This document shows, piece by piece, positions 1 through 6,247 of a stretch of DNA of 6,247 bases. The notes beneath the pieces were generated by a model. It saw only the letters and a program-made list of their open reading frames with translations. It made no database searches and was not told the origin of the DNA. Numbering within the stretch: the first letter of the stretch is position 1; each line of letters begins with the position of its first letter. A program made the position numbers and the translations under genes. Origin of the DNA: Deltaproteobacteria bacterium (GTDB lineage Bacteria > Myxococcota > Polyangia > Polyangiales > B10-G4). The stretch is from the NCBI GenBank assembly GCA_019312705.1, contig JAFDCW010000291.1, forward strand, positions 1-6,247, read 5' to 3'.

Positions 1-2521
1 CGAGTACTTCGACGCTATCGGCCGGGTCGAGCGCCCGGTCACCTACGCGCCGAGTGGCACCGACGGCTACAGCATCGGTGATACGGGCCGCCCTGGAATG
101 CCGACGCCGACCAACGAGCGTCTGCGCTCGCTCTTCGAGGACCGCCTCGAAGACATCCAGCGCTTCGCGCCCACCGCCGATGGCCGCCTCAACGTGCTCT
201 CGGACCGCATGCGCAACCTCGCGGGCACGCCCACCGAGACCCGGCTCATCGAGTCCCTCGGCGCCACCGGCACCGAGCTCATGTTCAGCCAGACCGACGT
301 GAGCCAGATCCCCGACGGCACCTCGCCCCTCGATCCGAGCGTCATCGAGCAGACCTCGCCCTTCCGTGACGGTTTCCTCAGTGGAATGATGCACAGCCGC
401 CTCGAGATGGAGGCCCTCAGCCGCTACTCGATGGATCCCCCGATGGCACCGGAGATCAGCAACGTCATCTACAAGTACTGGGCCGAGATCTTTGCCGACC
501 GTCCCCAGGAAGAGGCCGCCATCCGCATGTCTCAGCTCTTCCTCCGCGGCGTCATGGAGCACGAGCTCGGTCACGCCGTCGGCCTGCGCCACAACTTCGG
601 TGGCAGCTACGACCGTCACTCGTACAAGGATGGCTACTACAACGTCGTTCTTCGCGACGACCTCGAGCTCCCCAGCCTCTTCGACGCGGCCTACGACCCC
701 GACGGAGACGGCTTCCAGGGCGGCGAGGACCTCAACCGCTTCTATCAGGATCTGCGCGACGTCCGTGACGCACGCCACACGGCGGGCCTCGGCCTGACCA
801 TGAGCAACTCGGTCATGGACTACGACGGCGACATGTCCGGCTTCGGCGGCCTCGGCCACTACGACCGCGCTGCGGCCAACTGGAACGCCTTCGGCGTCAT
901 CGAGGCCTTCACCGCCGACCCGGCCATCTCGAGCGACGGCAGCCTCGACGACGTCACCGACCCGCGTACGCCGCGGACGATGATGATGGACTACCGCGGC
1001 GGCGAGTCCTGCAACGTCAGCGCGGATTGCCCCTACAACGCGGACCGCGTCACGCAGCCGGTCACCCAGCGCTGCATCAAGAACTCCCGCGACGCGCGGC
1101 TCCCGACCGCTTGCGGCGGGGACCGGAACTGCATCTGCTCACCCTTCTCCGAGGACCTGATCGACCACTCGATCGAGACCGACGAGTTCTTCCCCGTCGA
1201 CTACCTCTTCTGCACCGACGACCGGGTCAACGACATCAGCTGGTGTAGCCGCTTCGACGCGGGCGAGTCCTTCACCGAGACGATCGACCACTTCCGTCGA
1301 CGCTTCGAGGAGAGCTACCCGACGCAGTACTATCGTCGCTTCCGCGACATCTACGTCCAGGGGGTGTCGACCTACGGCGCCGTCGTCGATGCCGCGAAGA
1401 TCTTCCAGCACCTCTTCTTCCGGTACTTCAACGAGCCGGGCTTCGGCTCGGAGACCGGGGCCCTCGGCTTCAACGACCAGTACTTCGCGTCCATCGACGC
1501 CATGAACTGGATGACCGAGATCGTCACCATGCCGGACGCGGGCTCTTACGAGTACGACGCCGACGCCAACGTCTACCGTCACGTCTCCGAAGAGATGGAC
1601 GCGGCGGGCAGCGACCTGACCCTTCCGATCGGCACCGGCTTCCCGATGTGGTCGAAGTACCAGGAGGGTTACCTGGGCTTCAATCGCCGCGAGCGCGCCG
1701 GAGTCTTCTTCGACAAGTTCTACGCGATGTTGGCCCTCGCTCAGCGGGACTGGAACCTCTCCTTCACCCTCGACGAGCGTTACTACATCAACTTCTTCGA
1801 CCTCTTCGACGTCGAGATGACCGAGTTCTTCGGCGGCATCATCCTCGATGACGACCGCTGGTTCGGTCCTCGGGTCGAGATGGTCGGCGGAAAGCCCCAG
1901 ATCGAGTACCTCAACTGGAACCGAGGCACCTGCGTCGACGTCGGTGGCGGCCGCGCGCCCTGCCGTGGCGACCAGGAGACGATCTACCCAGGCACCGCAA
2001 TCGCCGACAGCACCCCGGAGATCCTCCGGGACTGGGCGACGGTTCTTGCCCTCGCGACCTTCCCCAGCGCCTACGACACGTCCTTCGAGCAGCGGCTTTC
2101 GGTCTTCAAGATCGACGCCCACGAGTCGTTCACCCTCCCGGCCACCCAGACCGACGGTACCGCGACCTGCGCCTATGGCGCCGAGGCTCTGCCCGGGACC
2201 AGTCACTCCACCGGGTGTGACAGCGCGGACTCCGACTACGTCGTCTACCAGTCGGATCGCTTCCACACGGGCTACGTCGCCGTCAAGGTCCGGCCCCGCC
2301 TGACCTACAACCTCGAGGAGGAGCAGCTCGGCTTCCAGCTCCTGCGCCGCCTCGTCGACAGGCAGGACCGGGTCCGGGCGCTCACCAGCGGTGGCGCCCT
2401 CTCCGAAGAGGAGCGGGCCGAGCTCGCGTCCCTCCAAACGAAGCTCACCAGCGACGAGTCCTTCCTCGAGTACCTGATCGACATCCAGCGTCGCTACGGC
2501 ATCTCCGACTGGTTCCTCTGA
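1..2521 (+). CDS. Zinc-dependent metzincin-type metalloprotease, 5' partial
   Basis: Probable secreted or surface zinc endopeptidase; the substrate is unknown. The frame is open from the first full codon (position 2) to TGA at 2519-2521, giving 839 visible residues. The ATG at 98 is only the first internal Met, because readable protein (EYFDAIGRVERPVTY) precedes it, so the true start and any signal peptide lie upstream. Numbering from that Met, a full metzincin zinc site HELGHAVGLRH sits at 155-165 (His155, His159, His165 as ligands, Glu156 as catalytic base), followed by Asn-Phe as in the Met-zincin (DUF4953-like) proteins. SVMDY at 238-242 is the likely Met-turn (Met240). Between them, D200-P-D-G-D-G-F to D211 resembles a calcium-binding loop. 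Eight cysteines lie at 305-383 (C305, 311, 326, 339, 345, 347, 372, 383) and four more further on, which suggests disulfides and export. The C-terminus is helical and charged. Fold class is fairly sure; exact family is an inference. Confidence 0.82.
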   Translation, partial: EYFDAIGRVERPVTYAPSGTDGYSIGDTGRPGMPTPTNERLRSLFEDRLEDIQRFAPTADGRLNVLSDRMRNLAGTPTETRLIESLGATGTELMFSQTDVSQIPDGTSPLDPSVIEQTSPFRDGFLSGMMHSRLEMEALSRYSMDPPMAPEISNVIYKYWAEIFADRPQEEAAIRMSQLFLRGVMEHELGHAVGLRHNFGGSYDRHSYKDGYYNVVLRDDLELPSLFDAAYDPDGDGFQGGEDLNRFYQDLRDVRDARHTAGLGLTMSNSVMDYDGDMSGFGGLGHYDRAAANWNAFGVIEAFTADPAISSDGSLDDVTDPRTPRTMMMDYRGGESCNVSADCPYNADRVTQPVTQRCIKNSRDARLPTACGGDRNCICSPFSEDLIDHSIETDEFFPVDYLFCTDDRVNDISWCSRFDAGESFTETIDHFRRRFEESYPTQYYRRFRDIYVQGVSTYGAVVDAAKIFQHLFFRYFNEPGFGSETGALGFNDQYFASIDAMNWMTEIVTMPDAGSYEYDADANVYRHVSEEMDAAGSDLTLPIGTGFPMWSKYQEGYLGFNRRERAGVFFDKFYAMLALAQRDWNLSFTLDERYYINFFDLFDVEMTEFFGGIILDDDRWFGPRVEMVGGKPQIEYLNWNRGTCVDVGGGRAPCRGDQETIYPGTAIADSTPEILRDWATVLALATFPSAYDTSFEQRLSVFKIDAHESFTLPATQTDGTATCAYGAEALPGTSHSTGCDSADSDYVVYQSDRFHTGYVAVKVRPRLTYNLEEEQLGFQLLRRLVDRQDRVRALTSGGALSEEERAELASLQTKLTSDESFLEYLIDIQRRYGISDWFL

Positions 2522-2552
2522 GCCAACGGGCCTAGCGCCCACCAAGACGGAT

Positions 2553-2583
2553 GAGACCCGGGTGCACACCGCACTCGGGTCTC
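2553..2583 (+). terminator. Hairpin terminator after the metalloprotease gene
   Basis: A 13-bp stem (GAGACCCGGGTGC at 2553-2565 with GCACTCGGGTCTC at 2571-2583, one G-T pair) encloses a 5-base loop, ACACC. It lies 32 bases after the protease stop codon and about 80 bases before pdhA. The downstream side is only mildly T-rich (TCCAATTCTG) with no true T-run, so it may terminate weakly, act with Rho, or mainly protect the 3' end of the mRNA. Its position suggests that the protease and PDH genes are separate transcription units. Confidence 0.65.
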
Positions 2584-2662
2584 TCCAATTCTGCGCACCG
2601 GCGAAGGTTTTTCGTCCGTTCCTCGTGCGTCGCTCACTTGATCGGGTAATCTGCCGCGCATC

Positions 2663-3627
<965 letters not shown>

Positions 3628-3628
<1 letters not shown>

Positions 3629-4626
3629 TGCGCACCATCCGATACCGGGACTCGGTCCGTGAGGCCATCGCCGAGGAGATTCAGCGCGACGAGCGCGTGC
3701 TCATCATGGGCGAAGAGGTCGGCCACTATCAGGGCGCCTACAAGGTGACCGAAGGCCTCCTCGAAAGGTTCACCGACAAGCGGGTCATCGACACGCCCAT
3801 CGCCGAGGCGGGCTTCGCTGGCATCGGCATTGGCGCGGCGATGGTGGGCCTCCGGCCGATCGTCGAGTTCATGACCTGGAACTTCTCGTTCGTGGCCTTC
3901 GACCAAATCGTCCAGAACGCTGCGAAGATCCATCAGATGAGCGCGGGTCAGATCTCCGTGCCCATCGTCTTCCGGGGTCCCAACGGTGCAGCGAGGCAGG
4001 TCTCGTCCCAGCACAGCCACTCGGTCGAGCCGTTCTACTGCAGCGTGCCCGGCATGTACGTCGTCGCCCCGTCCACCCCCCGGGACGTGAAGGGCCTTCT
4101 GAAGACGTCGATCCGTAGCAACAACCCGGTGATCTTCCTCGAGGGAGAGACCATCTACGGGGTCAAGGGCGAGGTCCCGGACGTCCCGACGACCGCCGAC
4201 GAAGAAGAGCTCATCCCCTTCGGCGAAGCCCGCATCGCCCGCGAAGGTACGGACTGCACCATCGTGACCTGGGGCTCCCCGTACTACACCGTTCTCGAGG
4301 CCGCGGAGCTCCTCGCCAAGGAGGGCATCGAGTGCGAGGTCGTCGACCCGCGCACCATCCGTCCCCTCGATGTCGATACCATCGCAACGAGCGTGCAGAA
4401 GACCAATCGATGCGTCGTGGTCCACGAGCACTGGCCCTACGGCGGTCCGGGCGCGGAGATCGTCGACCAGGTCCAGTCGAGGGCCTTCGACCACCTCGAC
4501 GCCCCCATCGGCCGGGTCGCCGGCCTCGACGTACCGATGCCCTACGCGACCAACCTCGAACAGACCGTGCTGCCGACCGTCGAGCGCGTGATCGCCGCCG
4601 TCAAGGGCGCCACCTACCGGAGCTGA
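3628..4626 (+). CDS. pdhB: Pyruvate dehydrogenase E1 component, beta subunit
   Basis: Beta subunit of E1; it completes the ThDP active site shared with E1 alpha and helps anchor E1 to the E2 core. The product is 332 residues, the usual length without the N-terminal lipoyl domain that alphaproteobacterial PdhB carries. The pyrimidine-binding domain has GEEVGHYQGAYKVTEGL (28-44), TPIAEAGFAG with the catalytic Glu60, FMTWNFSFVAFDQ (81-93), FRGPNG (115-120) and SSQHS with active-site His129. The C-terminal transketolase domain follows, with VVDPRTIRPLD (238-248), VHEHWPYGGPGAEI (265-278) and VPMPYA (302-307). All key residues that I can identify are present. Its ATG overlaps the pdhA stop by one base (TGATG), so the two subunits are probably translationally coupled and made in equal amounts. 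The close match to mitochondrial E1 beta across the whole length makes PDH more likely than acetoin dehydrogenase, which has similar E1 subunits. Confidence 0.95.
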
Positions 4627-4635
4627 GACAGAGAC

Positions 4636-5982
4636 ATGGCAAAGATCATCGGGCTGCCGAAGCTCTCTCCGACGATGGACGAGGGCACCCTCGTCTCGTG
4701 GGCGGTAAAAGAAGGCGACAAGGTCGAAGTCGACGACCTGCTCGCCGAGGTCGAGACCGACAAGGCGACGATGGAGTTTCGCTCCTTCGACGCCGGAGTG
4801 GTCCTGAAGGTCCTCGTCGAAGAGGGGGCGACCCTGCCCGCCGAAGCGCCGGTGGCCATCATCGGCGAGGCCGGTGAAGACATCACCGCGCTGCTCCAAG
4901 AGGCTGAGAAGTTCGTCGCCCCGGACGGGCCCGCGCCTGGCCCAGCGCCCGCAGCCTCCGGGGAAACGGCCGCTGGAACGATCTCCGGAACGATCACCGG
5001 TACGCTCTCCGGCGCCGGGACCGGCTCCGCCCGCTCCACTCCCGCGCAAACCGTCGCCGGCACCCTCTCCGGCGCCGGCACCGGGGCCACCTCACCGACC
5101 GCGGCGGCCCACGACGGGCGCGTGCTCGCCTCTCCCCTCGTCCGGCGCTTGGCCCTCGAACACGGCATCGACCTCGGCGTCGTCACGGGCACCGGGCCCC
5201 ACGGCCGCATCGTCAAGACCGACTTCGAAAAGTACCTGGCCTCGGGGGCGCCGGCGGCGACAGGAGCGGTCGCCCGCACGACGACCGCCTCCCGGGAGAC
5301 CCGTGTCGAGAAGGTCAGCCAGATGCGAAAGACCATCGCGCGGCGTCTCACCGAGTCGAAGCGCGACATCCCTCACTACTACCTGACCATCGACGTCGAC
5401 ATGCAGCCCCTGCTCGCGGCGCGGAAGGGCATCAACGCCGAGCTCGAGCGCACCGGCGAGAAGGTCTCGGTCAACGACCTGCTCATCAAGGGCGTCGCCG
5501 TCGCCCTCCGCCGCTACCCGGCGGCCAACGCGTCGTACCGGGGCGATACGATCCACTATCACGGCCGCGTCGACATCTCCGTCGCCGTCGCCATCCCCGA
5601 CGGCCTCATCACCCCTGTCGTTCGCGATGCCGACCAGAAGGGCCTGTCGCAGATCGGTGCCGAGGTCCGCGAGCTCGTCGGCCGCGCCAAGGAGAAGAAG
5701 CTGAGGCCCGAGGAGTTCACCGACGGCACCTTCTCCATCTCGAACCTCGGCATGTTCGGCATCGAGGAGTTTACCGCCGTCATCAACCCCCCCGAGGGCG
5801 CCATCCTCGCCGTCGGCACCATCCGCGACGAACCCGTCGTGAAGGACGGCGCCGTCGTCCCCGGCAAGCGCATGCGCCTGACCATGAGCTGCGACCACCG
5901 GGTCATCGACGGCGCGACGGGTGCTCAATACCTGCAGGTATTGAAGCGGTTGTTGGAGAGCCCGGCGAGCATGCTCATTTAG
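4636..5982 (+). CDS. pdhC: Dihydrolipoamide acetyltransferase, E2 component of PDH
   Basis: E2 core of the pyruvate dehydrogenase complex: it carries the acetyl group on lipoyl-lysine and transfers it to CoA. The product is 448 residues. It has one lipoyl domain (about 1-80; LPKLSPTMDEGTLVSW at the front, lipoylated Lys43 in ETDKATMEF), a flexible linker (about 95-160), a peripheral subunit-binding domain (about 163-201; SPLVRRLALEHGIDL, GTGPHGRIVKTDF), a second linker (about 202-222) and the catalytic domain (about 223-448). Catalytic DHRVIDG has His421 and Asp425, and FSISNLGMFG is at 366-375. The C-terminus, ASMLI, resembles the ML-ended tails of mitochondrial-type E2s, suggesting an icosahedral core (inference). 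The start lies nine bases after pdhB. The Shine-Dalgarno is weak (GGAG at 4619-4622 is rather far away), so coupling to pdhB is likely. The linker carries Gly-Thr-Ser repeats, and a 20-bp palindrome lies near the stop codon. Confidence 0.95.
   Translation: MAKIIGLPKLSPTMDEGTLVSWAVKEGDKVEVDDLLAEVETDKATMEFRSFDAGVVLKVLVEEGATLPAEAPVAIIGEAGEDITALLQEAEKFVAPDGPAPGPAPAASGETAAGTISGTITGTLSGAGTGSARSTPAQTVAGTLSGAGTGATSPTAAAHDGRVLASPLVRRLALEHGIDLGVVTGTGPHGRIVKTDFEKYLASGAPAATGAVARTTTASRETRVEKVSQMRKTIARRLTESKRDIPHYYLTIDVDMQPLLAARKGINAELERTGEKVSVNDLLIKGVAVALRRYPAANASYRGDTIHYHGRVDISVAVAIPDGLITPVVRDADQKGLSQIGAEVRELVGRAKEKKLRPEEFTDGTFSISNLGMFGIEEFTAVINPPEGAILAVGTIRDEPVVKDGAVVPGKRMRLTMSCDHRVIDGATGAQYLQVLKRLLESPASMLI
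4975..5088 (+). repeat. Direct repeats coding the E2 linker
   Basis: Three 12-base units in a row (4975-4986, 4987-4998, 4999-5010; GGAACGATCTCC, GGAACGATCACC, GGTACGCTCTCC) encode GTIS, GTIT and GTLS. A 30-base segment at 4999-5028 recurs at 5059-5088 with 25 of 30 bases identical and an offset of exactly 60 bases; both encode GTLSGAGTG. All units stay in frame, so the repeats change only the length of the linker between the lipoyl and E3/E1-binding domains. Confidence 0.75.
5925..5944. repeat. Perfect 20-bp palindrome within the 3' end of pdhC
   Basis: TCAATACCTGCAGGTATTGA equals its own reverse complement over all 20 bases and lies 35 bases before the pdhC stop codon. It codes for the -QYLQVL- stretch of the E2 C-terminus. 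It is clearly richer in A and T than its surroundings and uses codons (CAA, GTA, TTG) that are uncommon in these genes. It could be a binding site for a dimeric regulator or an mRNA hairpin; neither is shown by the sequence alone. Confidence 0.7.
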
Positions 5983-6247
5983 CAGCACCGCCTGGGCCGC
6001 GATGCACGGCGTGATCTCGCCCCGCTTCCTGCGCTGCCTGCTCACCTACAAAAGTAGGCTCCGCCTGCGCGAGCAACCGGCACGACCTCACTTGTACCTC
6101 ACGACCCATCCGGCACTGTTCGGGGTTCGAATGACGCTTCTTGGCGTTCCGCTGCATTCGTTCTGCAATCGGATTGATCTGGTCCGCCCAGACGATAGGC
6201 GACGCTGAGAGAACGAGGGCGCGTCGATAGAGTGGTGCTCCCCACGC
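5983..6247. other. Downstream region with no supported gene
   Basis: These 265 bases follow the PDH operon and are less strictly GC-rich than the genes. I see no E3 gene, no RNA gene and no strong terminator. A small hairpin (CCTAC at 6045-6049, AAAA loop, GTAGG at 6054-6058) is the clearest local structure. A + frame at 6002-6208 (68 residues) and a - frame open from the right edge to a stop at 5975 both give unrecognisable proteins with poor codon bias, and I do not call either as a gene. Confidence 0.5.

Noticed and set aside
98..100. ATG at 98 as the true start of the protease
   Set aside because: The frame is open to the left edge with normal protein-like sequence and codon bias, and no ribosome site precedes this ATG, so the gene starts outside the window.
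5967..5976. GAGCATGCTC palindrome near the pdhC stop codon
   Set aside because: Ten-base palindromes are expected by chance in a window this size, and it has no loop or T-run that would make it a terminator.
5092..6045. A 317-residue open frame on the - strand opposite pdhC
   Set aside because: Codon-aligned shadow of pdhC, rich in Asp, Gly, Val and Arg, as expected from complementing GC-rich codons.
6122..6137. GGGTTCGAATG as the T-arm of a tRNA
   Set aside because: The TTCGAAT loop lacks a matching stem (CGGG on the left has no complementary CCCG on the right), and there is no acceptor, D or anticodon arm around it.
6002..6208. A 68-residue + strand frame after pdhC
   Set aside because: There is no ribosome site, no recognisable protein, and codon bias collapses after the first sixteen codons.

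Overview
This is a GC-rich window whose codons mostly end in G or C. It carries four protein-coding genes, all on the + strand: the 3' part of a large secreted-type zinc metalloprotease, then a compact three-gene cluster for the mitochondrial-type pyruvate dehydrogenase complex (E1 alpha, E1 beta, E2). The organism looks like a high-GC proteobacterium-like lineage, most plausibly Myxococcota or a relative. This is an inference from two things: the Met-zincin-like protease carries cysteine-rich C...DCP...C spacing of the kind common in myxobacterial surface proteins, and the PDH is the heterodimeric E1 alpha/beta type. No rRNA or other phylogenetic marker is present to settle it.

Layout. Positions 1-2521 hold the protease; its reading frame is already open at the left edge, so its N-terminus and any signal peptide lie outside the window. 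Positions 2522-2662 are a 141-base gap with a strong 13-bp hairpin just after the protease gene, which probably ends its transcript, and then the upstream region of pdhA. Positions 2663-5982 hold pdhA, pdhB and pdhC. pdhA and pdhB overlap by one base (TGATG), and only nine bases separate pdhB from pdhC, so the three are almost certainly one operon. Positions 5983-6247 show no gene I can support.

How the genes work together. E1 alpha and E1 beta form the thiamine-diphosphate-dependent pyruvate decarboxylase. E2 accepts the acetyl group on a single lipoyl domain and passes it to CoA. E3 (dihydrolipoamide dehydrogenase), needed to reoxidise the lipoyl group, is not in the window and is presumably encoded elsewhere or further downstream. 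The protease has no evident functional link to the PDH genes.

I found no convincing new multi-gene system. The points most worth a second look are a perfect 20-bp, relatively AT-rich palindrome inside the 3' end of pdhC, an unusual Gly/Thr/Ser repeat linker in E2 in place of a plain Ala/Pro linker, a serine at the usual Asn of the E1 alpha ThDP motif, and the cysteine-rich segment and long zinc-site-to-Met-turn spacing of the protease.
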